Both the position numbers and the translations under genes were made by a program. 64,000 nt of DNA, taken from NCBI GenBank assembly GCA_965277425.1, contig CBDICR010000007.1, forward strand, positions 806,001 to 870,000, read 5' to 3'. The stretch comes from Poindextera sp965277425. GTDB lineage: Bacteria; Pseudomonadota; Alphaproteobacteria; Caulobacterales; Caulobacteraceae. Under the pieces are notes generated by a model that saw nothing but the letters and a program-made list of their open reading frames with translations, was not told the origin of the DNA and made no database searches. This document shows, one piece after another, positions 35,605 through 44,926 of this stretch. Positions within the stretch are counted from its first letter, which is position 1. Each line of letters starts with the position of its first letter.

Positions 35605-36687
35605 TCAATGGGCTCCGGCCGCCGAGGCGGCCGCCGCGGCCGGCGCGGCCGTCGGGCTCAGATGCTCGATCGCCCGCCACTGGGCGACGTTCCTCTCGTG
35701 CTGCTCGAGGGTCGAGGAAAAGGCGTGCCCGCCGGAGCCATCGGCGACGAAGTAGAGTTCGTCCGTGCGGGGCGCATCGAGCACCGCGGCCAGCGAAGCG
35801 CGGCCCGGGTTGCAGATCGGCGTCGGCGGCAGGCCGGCGATCAGATAGGTATTGTAGGGCGTCGGGGTGGTCAGTTCCGAGACGCGGATCCCGTGGCCGA
35901 GCGGAACGCCGCGCGTCAGGCCGAAGATGACGGTCGGATCGGACTCAAGCCGCATGCCCTTCTGCAGCCGGTTCAGGAACACCGCCGCCACCCGCGGCCG
36001 TTCGCTGGCCAGCGCGGTCTCCTTCTCGACGATCGAGGCCAGGATCACCGCGTCCTCCGGCGTCGCCAGCGGCAGGTCGGGCCTGCGCTGCGCCCAGAGT
36101 CCGGCCAGGAGCTGATCGCGGGCGTCCATCATCCGCTGCAGCACCGCCGCGCGGTCCTCGCCGCGGCGGACCTCATAGGTCTCCGGCAGGATGGCGCCTT
36201 CCGGCGGGATCGGCGCCGAGCCGGTCAGGATGTTGCTGTTGGTCAGCACATCGACAGCGGCCTCGGAGGTGAATCCCTCGGGGATGGTCAGCATGTGGTG
36301 GACGATGTCGCCGCGACGGATCTTGTCCATGACGCTCGCCATGGAGGCGTGCGGCGCGAAGTCGTATTCTCCCGCCTTGAGGCGGCGGGCCGCGCCGCTG
36401 ACCTGGGCGGCGATGATGAAGATCGTCGACGAGCTGATGGCGTGTTCGCGCTTCAGGGTCGAGGCGATCTCCGGCAGGCTCGCGCCGGGCCGGAGAATGA
36501 CGTTGGTGGGCGCCGCGCCAGGACCGGCCGGTCCTGGACCCTGATAGAGCCAGACGGCGACCAGGGCCGCCAGCATGAGCAGGACGCCGAGCGTCGCCAG
36601 GCCGCTGCCGCCGGTGATCGCCAGCCGCCGGGTCAGGGAAAGCCCGCGGGGCGGCGGCGGCCGGCGTATCGGGCCCCTTTCGCTCAC
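35605..36687 (-). CDS. mltG: Endolytic transglycosylase MltG
   Basis: 360 residues. Inner-membrane lytic transglycosylase that cuts nascent glycan strands. Proline/arginine-rich cytosolic tail, one span about 22-46 (GGSGLATLGVLLMLAALVAVWLYQG), LysM-like region (NVILRPGASLPEIASTL) and YceG domain with catalytic glutamate in ILASIVEKETALASERP, then SDPTVIFGLTRG and NTYLIAGLPPTPICNPGRAS. C-terminus alanine-rich. Overlaps fabF by four bases, the usual fabF-mltG link. Confidence 0.93.
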   Translation of the reverse strand: MSERGPIRRPPPPRGLSLTRRLAITGGSGLATLGVLLMLAALVAVWLYQGPGPAGPGAAPTNVILRPGASLPEIASTLKREHAISSSTIFIIAAQVSGAARRLKAGEYDFAPHASMASVMDKIRRGDIVHHMLTIPEGFTSEAAVDVLTNSNILTGSAPIPPEGAILPETYEVRRGEDRAAVLQRMMDARDQLLAGLWAQRRPDLPLATPEDAVILASIVEKETALASERPRVAAVFLNRLQKGMRLESDPTVIFGLTRGVPLGHGIRVSELTTPTPYNTYLIAGLPPTPICNPGRASLAAVLDAPRTDELYFVADGSGGHAFSSTLEQHERNVAQWRAIEHLSPTAAPAAAAASAAGAH

Positions 36688-37967
36688 GAGACCTTCTTCA
36701 GGACCAGCGAGGCGTTGGTGCCGCCGAAGCCGAAGCTGTTCGACAGCGCCAGGTCGATCTTCATCGGCTTGGCCTTGTGCGGCACCAGGTCGATCGGCGT
36801 GTCGACCGACGGGTTGTCCAGATTGATCGTCGGCGGGGCGATCTGGTGACGGATGGCCAGCGCCGTGAACGCCGCCTCCACCGCGCCGGCGGCGCCGAGC
36901 AGATGTCCGATCGCCGATTTGGTCGAGGACATCGAGACCTTGCCGGCCGCCTGGCCGAGCAGCCGCTCGACCGCGCCAAGCTCGATCTCGTCGCCCACCG
37001 GCGTCGAGGTGCCATGGGCGTTGATGTAGTCGATATCCGACGGGTCGATGCCGGCGTGGCCGATCGCGCCCTTCATGGCGCGGAAGCCGCCTTCCCCGTC
37101 CGGGCTCGGCGAGGTGATGTGATAGGCGTCGCCGGCCAGGCCATAGCCGATCACCTCGGCATAGATCTGCGCGCCGCGCGCCTTGGCGTGCTCGTATTCC
37201 TCGAGCACCAGGGCCGCGGCCCCCTCGCCCATGACGAAGCCGTCGCGGTCCTTGTCATAGGGCCTGGAGGCCCGTTCCGGCGTGTCGTTGAAATGGGTCG
37301 ACATGGCCCGGCAGGCGATGAAGCCGGCGATCCCCAAGGGGCAGACCGCCGCTTCCGCCCCGCCGGCGATCATGACGTCGGCGTCGCCGAACTGGATGAG
37401 CCGGGCGGCGTCGCCGACCGCGTGGGCGCCGGTGGCGCAGGCGGTCACCACCGAATGGTTCGGGCCCTTCAGCCCATGGCGGATCGACACCTGGCCGGAG
37501 GCCAGGTTGATCAGAGCCGACGGAATGAAGAAGGGACTGACCCGTCTGGGGCCTTTCTCGTTCAATTCGATGGCGGTCGCGGCGATGGTCTCCAGGCCGC
37601 CGATTCCGGAGCCGAGGATGACGCCGGTTCGCTCGCGATCCGCCTCGGCCTGCGGCAGCCAGGCCGCGTCGTTCAGCGCTTCGTCCGCGGCCGCCACGGC
37701 ATAGAGGATGAAGTCGTCGATGCGGCGCTGATCGCGAGGCGGCATCACCTTGTCGGGATCGAAGGCGCCGTCCATATCGGCCGCGCCATGCCCGCGCCCG
37801 TTCACCCGCGGCACCTCGCACGCCACCTGACAGGCGTAGTCGGCGGCGTCAAAGGCGGTGATGCGGCCGGCGCCGGACTTGCCCGCGATCAGGGCCGACC
37901 AAGTGTGTTTCACCCCCCAACCGAGCGGGGTGACCATGCCCAGACCCGTAATGACGACGCGGCGCAT
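36684..37967 (-). CDS. fabF: 3-oxoacyl-ACP synthase II
   Basis: 427 residues. Elongating condensing enzyme. Cys-His-His triad visible in VVTACATGAHAVGDAARL, NAHGTSTPVGDEIELGAV and TKSAIGHLLGAAGAVEAAF. N-terminus RRVVITGLGMVTPLGWGV; C-terminus NSFGFGGTNASLVLKKV. ATG at 37967 has AGGA upstream and matches the family start; the upstream in-frame ATG at 37997 was not used. Separated from acpP by a strong hairpin. Confidence 0.95.
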   Translation of the reverse strand: MRRVVITGLGMVTPLGWGVKHTWSALIAGKSGAGRITAFDAADYACQVACEVPRVNGRGHGAADMDGAFDPDKVMPPRDQRRIDDFILYAVAAADEALNDAAWLPQAEADRERTGVILGSGIGGLETIAATAIELNEKGPRRVSPFFIPSALINLASGQVSIRHGLKGPNHSVVTACATGAHAVGDAARLIQFGDADVMIAGGAEAAVCPLGIAGFIACRAMSTHFNDTPERASRPYDKDRDGFVMGEGAAALVLEEYEHAKARGAQIYAEVIGYGLAGDAYHITSPSPDGEGGFRAMKGAIGHAGIDPSDIDYINAHGTSTPVGDEIELGAVERLLGQAAGKVSMSSTKSAIGHLLGAAGAVEAAFTALAIRHQIAPPTINLDNPSVDTPIDLVPHKAKPMKIDLALSNSFGFGGTNASLVLKKVS

Positions 37968-38000
37968 GAGGTGTCCTTCACTATGCTCAGATAGCATTAA

Positions 38001-38035
38001 GCCGTCGCTCGCGAGGATGCACGCGACGCGACGGC
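38001..38035 (-). terminator. Hairpin between acpP and fabF (terminator/attenuator)
   Basis: GCCGTCGC (38001-38008) pairs with GCGACGGC (38028-38035), and the inner TCGCG (38009-38013) pairs with CGCGA (38022-38026), leaving one bulged base and an 8-base loop. On the minus strand TTAAT follows. It lies just after acpP, so it probably makes acpP transcripts outnumber acpP-fabF read-through. Confidence 0.55.
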
Positions 38036-38058
38036 TCTCTGATGGCCCGCGCAGAGAA

Positions 38059-38298
38059 TCAGGCGGCGAGGCGCTCGTCGATGAATTTCACCGCGTCGCC
38101 GACCGTCTGGATGTGTTCGGCCGCGTCGTCGGGAATCTCGATGTCGAACTCTTCCTCGAAAGCCATGACGAGCTCGACATTGTCGAGGCTGTCGGCGCCC
38201 AGGTCGTCGATGAAGGAGGCCTTTTCAGTGACCTTCTCCGGATCGGCGTCCAGGTGCTCGATCACGATCTTGCGGACGCGTTCGAGTGTATCGGACAT
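38059..38298 (-). CDS. acpP: Acyl carrier protein
   Basis: 79 residues, acidic. Carries growing acyl chains on phosphopantetheine at the serine of GADSLDNVELVMAFEEEF. MSDTLERVRKIVIEHLDADPEKV at the N-terminus is typical. It lies between fabG (161 bases upstream, long enough for its own promoter) and fabF, with a terminator-like hairpin downstream, consistent with high, separately controlled expression. Confidence 0.97.
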   Translation of the reverse strand: MSDTLERVRKIVIEHLDADPEKVTEKASFIDDLGADSLDNVELVMAFEEEFDIEIPDDAAEHIQTVGDAVKFIDERLAA

Positions 38299-38459
38299 GC
38301 GCTTCTAATCCCTTGTTTAAGTGATCGGCTGCACGCGACAATGCGCGGCCTCCGAACAGAATCTTTATCTCGCGAGCCTTCGGTCTTGTCAGAGCTCAGC
38401 CCAGTCGATTTTGGGCCTACCACGTTCCTTTTGGCCAGACTAGCGGCCGGCCTCAAGTC

Positions 38460-39197
38460 TCAAATCATGGCCATGCCGCCGTTGACGTGCAGGGTTTGGC
38501 CGGTGACATAGCTCGCCTCCTGCGACGCCAGGTAGACGCACGCCGCGGCGATATCCTCGCCGACACCCAGGTGGCCCGCCGGAATTCGGCTCATAATCAT
38601 CTGTTTTTGTTGATCGGTCAGGGCGTCGGTCATCGGGCTTACGATCATGCCCGGCGCAACGCAATTGAGCGTGATGCCGCGCTGGGCGACCTCCTGGGCG
38701 AGGGACTTGGTGAAGCCGATCATGCCGGCCTTCGAGGCCGCATAGTTGGCCTGGCCGGCATTGCCCATGACGCCGACGATCGAGGTGACGCCGATGATTC
38801 GCCCCCAGCGCCGGCGCATCATCCCGCGCAGGACCGCGCGCGACAGGCGGAAATAGGCGTCGAGATTGATGCGGAGCACGTCATCCCATTCCTCGTCCTT
38901 CATCCGCACGAGCAGGTTGTCGCGGGTGACGCCGGCATTGGCGATCAGGATGTCGACCGGCGCGCCCAGCGCCTCGGCCGCGCCGACCAGGCCATCGACG
39001 CTGGCCGGATCGGTGAGATCGCAGGTCAAGGTCTTGGCCCGCTCGCCTAGCTCGCCCGCCAGGGCGTCGAGCGCCGGCTGACGGGTGCCGGACAGCACGA
39101 CCGCCGCGCCCTGGGCGTGCAGAGCCCGCGCGATCGGCCCGCCGATGCCGCCGGACGCGCCGGTGACCAGCGCCGTCTTGCCGGAAAGATCGAACAT
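38460..39197 (-). CDS. fabG: 3-oxoacyl-ACP reductase
   Basis: 245 residues. NADPH-dependent SDR enzyme. TGASGGIGGPIARAL cofactor loop, NAGVTRDNLLVRMKDEEWDDVLRINL, catalytic Y-x3-K in NYAASKAGMIGFTKSLAQEV, and C-terminal GQTLHVNGGMAMI. 13 bases after fabD and followed by acpP; the cluster makes the FabG assignment firm among SDRs. Confidence 0.95.
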   Translation of the reverse strand: MFDLSGKTALVTGASGGIGGPIARALHAQGAAVVLSGTRQPALDALAGELGERAKTLTCDLTDPASVDGLVGAAEALGAPVDILIANAGVTRDNLLVRMKDEEWDDVLRINLDAYFRLSRAVLRGMMRRRWGRIIGVTSIVGVMGNAGQANYAASKAGMIGFTKSLAQEVAQRGITLNCVAPGMIVSPMTDALTDQQKQMIMSRIPAGHLGVGEDIAAACVYLASQEASYVTGQTLHVNGGMAMI

Positions 39198-39210
39198 CGC
39201 GCGGCTCTCC

Positions 39211-40155
39211 CTATAGCGACTTGGCGAAGGCTTCGAGATCGGCGGGCGTGTTCAAGGCGACCGCGTCGGCATCGGGCGCGATGCGCTTGGCCATGCCGGT
39301 CAGCACCTTGCCGGCGCCGGCCTCGGCGAAGCGCGTGACCCCGCCCTCGCCCGCCAGCCACTCGATGCTCTCGCGCCAGCGCACCCGGCCGGTGATCTGC
39401 TCGACCAGGAGCCGGCGGATGAGGTCCGGCTCCAGCACGGGCCGGGCGGTGATGTTGGCCACCAGCGGCGCCCGCGGCGCGACGATCAGGGCGCTGGCCA
39501 GGGCTTCGGCCATCTCGTCGGCGGCCGGCTGCATTAGCGGGCAATGGAAGGGCGCCGAGACGTTCAGCGGAATGGCGCGCGCGCCCAGGGCCTTGGCCGC
39601 CTCGATCGCGCGGTCGACCGCGGCCTTGTCGCCGGAAATCACCACGTTGCCGGCGTTGTTGTCGTTGGCGACCACGCAGACGCCGATCTCGGCGCCGGCC
39701 GCCGCCGCCGCCTCGGCCAGGGCCACGTCGGTCTTCGGGCCGATCAGCGAGGCCATGGCGCCTTCGCCGACCGGAACCGCCCGCTGCATGGCCTGGCCGC
39801 GGAGCCTGAGCAGCCGCGCGGTGTCGCCGAGCGTGATCGCCGAGGCCGCCGCCAGCGCGGAATATTCCCCCAGCGAGTGGCCGGCCACGAAGGCCGCCTT
39901 CGATATCGGCGCGCCCAGTTCCGCCTCGAGGGTCCGCATCACGGCCATGCTGACGGCCATCAAGGCCGGCTGGGCGTTTTCGGTCAGGGTCAGCTCTTCG
40001 ATGGGCCCGTCGCGCATCAGCTTGGAAAGCTTCTGGCCAAGCGCGTCGTCCACCTCTTCGAAGACTTCGCGCGCCGCGGCGAAGGCCTCGGCCAGCTCAC
40101 TTCCCATGCCGACGGCCTGGCTGCCCTGACCGGGAAAGACGAAGGCGATGCCCAT
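39211..40155 (-). CDS. fabD: Malonyl-CoA:ACP transacylase
   Basis: 314 residues. Loads malonyl onto ACP. FVFPGQGSQAVGMG at the N-terminus, nucleophile elbow VAGHSLGEYSALAAA, and catalytic His in LNVSAPFHCPLMQPAADEM. First gene of fabD-fabG-acpP-fabF; divergent from the exported peroxiredoxin gene across 143 bases. Confidence 0.96.
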   Translation of the reverse strand: MGIAFVFPGQGSQAVGMGSELAEAFAAAREVFEEVDDALGQKLSKLMRDGPIEELTLTENAQPALMAVSMAVMRTLEAELGAPISKAAFVAGHSLGEYSALAAASAITLGDTARLLRLRGQAMQRAVPVGEGAMASLIGPKTDVALAEAAAAAGAEIGVCVVANDNNAGNVVISGDKAAVDRAIEAAKALGARAIPLNVSAPFHCPLMQPAADEMAEALASALIVAPRAPLVANITARPVLEPDLIRRLLVEQITGRVRWRESIEWLAGEGGVTRFAEAGAGKVLTGMAKRIAPDADAVALNTPADLEAFAKSL

Positions 40156-40298
40156 GGAAGCTCCCGGTCAAGCAATGCGAATTGGCGCGGAGGATTAGGC
40201 GAGCGGATCGAGATCGGCAAGCTGGCTGTGCGAAGGCGATGTCTTCGCGGCCGGAGTCATGCGAGACTTGGTGAAACAAGACCGTCAAGGAGGTCGTG

Positions 40299-40841
40299 AT
40301 GAAGAAGACCCTGCTGGCCTGCGCAGCCCTGGCCGCGCTCGCCGCCACTCCGGCCGTGGCCGCCCTGCCGCTCGGCGCCGCGGCGCCCGAATTCAACGCC
40401 CCCGCCGCCATGGCCGGCAAGTCGTTCGGTTTCAGCATGGCCGCGGCGCTGAAGAAGGGACCGGTGGTGCTCTATTTCTTCCCGGCCGCCTTCACCAAGG
40501 GCTGCACCATCGAGGCGCACGACTTCGCCGACGCAAGCGATCAGTACGAAAAGCTCGGCGCGACGCTGATCGGCGTGACCGCCGGCAATATCGACCGGCT
40601 GGCCGAGTTCTCCACCAGCGAGTGCCGCTCCAAGTTTCCGGTCGCCGCCGATCCCAAGGCGGTGATCGCCGGGAGCTACGATTCGGCGCCGGCCATATTC
40701 ATGGGCCACTCGGACCGCACATCCTATGTGATCGCGCCGAACGACAAGGTCATCTTCACCTATTCCAACCTCGACCCCTCCAAGCACGTCGAGCTGACGC
40801 TGGACGCGCTGAAGAAGTGGCGAGCGGATCATCCCAACTGA
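40299..40841 (+). CDS. Exported peroxiredoxin (AhpC/TSA, BCP-like)
   Basis: 180 residues. Signal peptide about 1-21 (KKTLLACAALAALAATPAVA), so periplasmic. Thioredoxin-fold peroxiredoxin with VVLYFFPAAFTKGCTIEAHDFAD; the cysteine after F-T-K-G is the peroxidatic one. A second cysteine in FSTSECRSKFPVAAD may act as resolving residue. Start set at ATG 40299 because a near-perfect AAGGAGGT lies at proper spacing; GTG at 40296 would be too close. Likely removes peroxides in the periplasm. Confidence 0.85.
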   Translation: MKKTLLACAALAALAATPAVAALPLGAAAPEFNAPAAMAGKSFGFSMAAALKKGPVVLYFFPAAFTKGCTIEAHDFADASDQYEKLGATLIGVTAGNIDRLAEFSTSECRSKFPVAADPKAVIAGSYDSAPAIFMGHSDRTSYVIAPNDKVIFTYSNLDPSKHVELTLDALKKWRADHPN

Positions 40842-40850
40842 GGCGGAGAC

Positions 40851-41216
40851 TTAAATTCTGTACGGAATCCGCACACCGGGATCGTTAGCTGGAAAGTCGC
40901 GCTCATTTCGGGTGACCAGCAGTCGCCCCCGAACCTGCGCCGACGCCCAGACGATGGCATCTGGAAGCTTGATGCGGTGAGATTGCCGGATGGCCACCGC
41001 CACTTCCGCAATCGGCTCGTCCAGCTCGATCCATCGAAAGCCTGAGAGGAAGGCCCTGGTCGCATCCTTGTCCGTCTCCGACGCGCCGACCATGACCTCC
41101 ATCCAGCTGATGATGCTGACAGCGGGATCATCGTAGTTAGCCAGCTCAACCCTCGCGGCTTGGGCGCCGTTCAGGAAGTCGATCAGAATATTGGTGTCGA
41201 AGAGCGGCTTCACCAT
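40851..41216 (-). CDS. vapC: VapC-family PIN-domain toxin
   Basis: 121 residues. PIN-domain RNase with acids in PLFDTNILIDFLNG, ISWMEVMVGA and KLPDAIVWASAQVRGRLLVTRNERDFP. All four acidic positions appear present, so the toxin looks functional. Targets in the family are tRNA or rRNA; the target here is unknown. Its start overlaps the antitoxin stop by seven bases. It converges on the peroxiredoxin gene. Confidence 0.87.
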   Translation of the reverse strand: MVKPLFDTNILIDFLNGAQAARVELANYDDPAVSIISWMEVMVGASETDKDATRAFLSGFRWIELDEPIAEVAVAIRQSHRIKLPDAIVWASAQVRGRLLVTRNERDFPANDPGVRIPYRI

Positions 41217-41425
41217 TCCGAGCGAACCTGGCGCTGGTAATCCAAACCGTCGATTTTCCTATGGCGCCAGAGGCCAAACGCCTCGTCGGCGGCGCTGGAC
41301 GTGTTCTTTGAGAGAAGGGCGCTCACGGCCTCGCGGATGATGCTAGCGCGCGATACTCGGCGCTTTTCGCCCAATTTGTCGAGCGCGAGAATATCGGCTT
41401 CCGGAAGATCAACCAGGGTGCGCAT
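41210..41425 (-). CDS. vapB: RHH antitoxin of VapBC pair
   Basis: 71 residues. RTLVDLPEADILALDKLGEK, then RRVSRASIIREAVSALL, is a CopG-like ribbon-helix-helix; the C-terminal FGLWRHRKIDGLDYQRQVRSEW is a typical toxin-binding tail with the G-L-W-x-x-R block of this VapB subgroup. ATG at 41425 chosen as family start; the longer frame begins inside the operator. A perfect 20-base palindrome lies 12 bases upstream. Confidence 0.82.
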   Translation of the reverse strand: MRTLVDLPEADILALDKLGEKRRVSRASIIREAVSALLSKNTSSAADEAFGLWRHRKIDGLDYQRQVRSEW

Positions 41426-41437
41426 GATCTGCTCCAA

Positions 41438-41457
41438 ATATGATATCGATATCATAT
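41438..41457. promoter_or_regulatory. Probable vapBC operator, 20-base perfect palindrome
   Basis: ATATGATATCGATATCATAT is a perfect palindrome starting 12 bases upstream of vapB. It contains two GATATC units sharing a centre. The fitAB operator also uses GATATC. RHH antitoxins read such sites as dimers of dimers, so autoregulation is likely. Confidence 0.6.
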
Positions 41458-41620
41458 ATCATTGGCCAGGCGTAGCGCAACAATCCGCTCCACCCTTGCT
41501 TTGACGACGATTTCCGCCTATCAGCCCGCGCTTCCTGGGAAGGCGGTCACGTCGCGATCCTTTTGTCGCGCCCTGATCCATCGTCCGTTCGCCAAGCTTC
41601 CGCTCGCGAGCGCGCGCCGC

Positions 41621-41639
41621 CTTCCGGCTCCGGCGGAAG
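41621..41639 (+). promoter_or_regulatory. Hairpin in the rpsF leader overlapping the ribosome-binding site
   Basis: CTTCCG (41621-41626) pairs with CGGAAG (41634-41639) around a GCTCCGG loop, ending 9 bases before the rpsF ATG; the 3' arm contributes to the AAGAAGG ribosome site. In several phyla S6:S18 binds a CCG-containing leader of rpsF. Two CCG triplets are present here, but a match to a defined leader family was not established. Confidence 0.35.
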
Positions 41640-41648
41640 AAGGACACT

Positions 41649-42056
41649 ATGGCCTTTTACGAACACGTGGTCATCGCGCGGCAGGATATCTCCCCGCAAC
41701 AGGCCGAGACGCTGAACGAAGAACTCAAAGCCCTGATCGAATCCCAAGGCGGCCACATCGCCAAGATCGAATATTGGGGCCTTCGCAACCTCACCTACCG
41801 CATCAAGAAGAACCGCAAGGGCCACTATTCGCTGCTGGCCATCGACGCGCCGGCGCCGGCGGTCAAGGAGATGGAGCGTCAGCTCTCCATCAACGAAGAC
41901 GTGCTGCGCTACATGACCGTCCGGGTCGAGGAGCTCGATCTGGAACTGTCGCCGATCCTCGCCCGCCGCGACCGCGATCGCAGCGAACGCGGTGATCGTG
42001 AAGGCCGCGATGGGCGCGATGCGCCCCGCCGCGACTTCGAAGACGTCCCAGCGTAA
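41649..42056 (+). CDS. rpsF: 30S ribosomal protein S6
   Basis: 135 residues. FYEHVVIARQDISPQQAETLNEELKALIESQGG and KIEYWGLRNLTYRIKKNRKGHY are diagnostic. The C-terminus is extended by a charged R/D-rich tail (RRDRDRSERGDREGRDGRDA), as in other alphaproteobacteria. First of rpsF-rpsR-rplI; a hairpin overlaps its ribosome-binding site. Confidence 0.97.
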   Translation: MAFYEHVVIARQDISPQQAETLNEELKALIESQGGHIAKIEYWGLRNLTYRIKKNRKGHYSLLAIDAPAPAVKEMERQLSINEDVLRYMTVRVEELDLELSPILARRDRDRSERGDREGRDGRDAPRRDFEDVPA

Positions 42057-42068
42057 GGGCCAAACATC

Positions 42069-42341
42069 ATGACCGACGAAACCGTCACAGACGCAGCCGC
42101 GCCCGCCGCCGGCGGCCAGCGCCGTCCCTTCTTTCGCCGCCGCAAGGTGTGTCCGTTCTCGGGCGCCAACGCGCCGAAGATCGACTACAAGGACGTCAAG
42201 CTGCTGCAGCGCTATGTCTCCGAGCGCGGCAAGATCGTGCCCGCGCGCATCACCGCCGTCTCCAACAAGAAGCAGCGTGAGCTGGCCCGCGCGATCAAGC
42301 GCGCCCGCTTCCTCGCCCTCTTGCCGCACGTCGTGAAGTAG
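42069..42341 (+). CDS. rpsR: 30S ribosomal protein S18
   Basis: 90 residues. RPFFRRRKVCPFSGANAPKIDYKDVKLLQRYVSERGKIVPARIT and KKQRELARAIKRARFLALLP are typical. Partner of S6 in the 30S platform. Lies 12 bases after rpsF and 10 before rplI. Confidence 0.98.
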   Translation: MTDETVTDAAAPAAGGQRRPFFRRRKVCPFSGANAPKIDYKDVKLLQRYVSERGKIVPARITAVSNKKQRELARAIKRARFLALLPHVVK

Positions 42342-42351
42342 GGGGCGACAA

Positions 42352-42930
42352 ATGAAAGTCATACTTCTCGAGCGCGTCGAGCGTCTTGGCGGCCTCGGCG
42401 AGGTCGTCACCGTAAAGGACGGCTTCGCGCGCAACTTCCTCTTGCCGCGCGCCAAGGCGCTGCGCGCCACCGACGCCAATCTGAAGGTGTTCGAAGGCCA
42501 GCGGGTCGAGATCGAAGCCCGCAACGCCAGGGACCGGGACACCGCCTCGAAGACCGGCGAAAAGCTCGACGGCTCTTCCTATGTGCTGATCCGCCAGGCG
42601 GGCGAAGCCGGCCATCTGTACGGATCGGTGTCCGGCCGCGACGTGGCCGAGGCGGCCAACGCCGAGGGCGCGAAGATCGATCGCTCGATGGTGGTCCTGG
42701 ACAAGCCCATCAAGACGCTCGGCGTCCATGCGGTGAAGGTCAAGCTGCATGCCGAGGTGGTGGTGACCATCAACGTCAACATCGCCCGCAGCGCCGACGA
42801 AGCCGAGCGCCAGGCGCGCGGCGAGAACGTCATCACCTCGCAGTTCGAGGAGGACGCCCGCGTCGACGCCGAGGCCCAGGCCGACATGATCGAAGGCGGC
42901 GCCGGCTCGATGGCGGACGACCGGGCTTAA
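42352..42930 (+). CDS. rplI: 50S ribosomal protein L9
   Basis: 192 residues. MKVILLERVERLGGLGEVVTVKDGFARNFLLPRAKAL is the N-terminal L9 domain, linked by a long helix (about 40-75) to a C-terminal domain GHLYGSVSGRDVAEA, IDRSMVVLDKPIKTLG. The last 40 residues are an acidic tail. Ends the ribosomal trio; a repeat element follows. Confidence 0.97.
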   Translation: MKVILLERVERLGGLGEVVTVKDGFARNFLLPRAKALRATDANLKVFEGQRVEIEARNARDRDTASKTGEKLDGSSYVLIRQAGEAGHLYGSVSGRDVAEAANAEGAKIDRSMVVLDKPIKTLGVHAVKVKLHAEVVVTINVNIARSADEAERQARGENVITSQFEEDARVDAEAQADMIEGGAGSMADDRA

Positions 42931-42948
42931 GCCGCGCGGAATAAATAC

Positions 42949-43050
42949 CGTCATCCCCCGCTGGAGCCGCGAAGCGGCGGAATGCGGGGGATCCATGAAC
43001 ACGAACGACGACGGTGATCATGGGTCGCCCGAACACATTGGGCGATGACG
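42949..43050. repeat. Palindromic intergenic element between rplI and dnaB
   Basis: A 102-base unit opens with CGTCATC and closes with GATGACG. Inside the left half a stem CCCCCGC (42955-42961)/GCGGGGG (42984-42990) encloses a second stem GCCGC/GCGGC. The sequence resembles the mosaic intergenic repeats scattered through Caulobacterales genomes. It may terminate rplI transcription. The rest of the 254-base gap holds the CtrA site before dnaB and no gene. Confidence 0.5.
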
Positions 43051-43163
43051 GTTGATCACCCACAAATCGCCCGCGCGGCCTCGCTCGCGGCGGCTCCACG
43101 CTTCGTCCACAGGCTCGGAAACCTGGGGATGCGACGCCTAAGCGGCGTGTGGCCGAACCGGCG

Positions 43164-43179
43164 TTAAGCTATGATTAAC
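43164..43179 (+). promoter_or_regulatory. CtrA-type box immediately upstream of dnaB
   Basis: TTAA at 43164-43167, seven bases, then TTAAC at 43175-43179: a full match to the Caulobacter CtrA consensus TTAA-N7-TTAAC. It ends six bases before the dnaB ATG. If bound by phosphorylated CtrA this would control dnaB during the cell cycle; binding is inferred. Confidence 0.55.
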
Positions 43180-43184
43180 CCATC

Positions 43185-44675
<1,491 letters not shown>

Positions 44676-44727
44676 GCGGCGATCGAGGCCGTATCTATCA
44701 GGCTCGCCCCATCGAGCCCTGATCTGC

Positions 44728-44914
44728 TCATCCCGCGTAAAGCGGGAAGTCTGTTTTTTGACCACCAAGCACACAAAGAACACCAAGAGGTCGAGCGGAT
44801 TCTGGCATGCGCCAAGGTCTCTTCTTCGTGTGCTTGGTGTGCTTTGTGGTTCCTATTCGGTGGATGGTCGAAGCACTGCGTCGAAACCCAGGCCAAATGC
44901 CCGCTTACGCGGGA
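44728..44914. repeat. Nested palindromic repeat, copy 1 (between convergent dnaB and Yip1 gene)
   Basis: Outer mini-hairpins TCCCGC-N5-GCGGGA (44731-44747) and CCCGC-TTAC-GCGGG (44900-44913) enclose imperfect inverted arms: left 44761-44789 (ACCACCAAGCACACAAAG...) and right 44819-44850 (...CTTTGTGGT). The same design is found at 50596-50799, again between convergent genes. It fills nearly all of the 251-base gap. Confidence 0.7.
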
Positions 44915-44926
44915 CCGAGCGGCCGC

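Noticed and set aside
41459..41647. Minus-strand frame of 62 codons in the rpsF leader
   Set aside because: Basic low-complexity product without a ribosome site; it lies within the rpsF leader.
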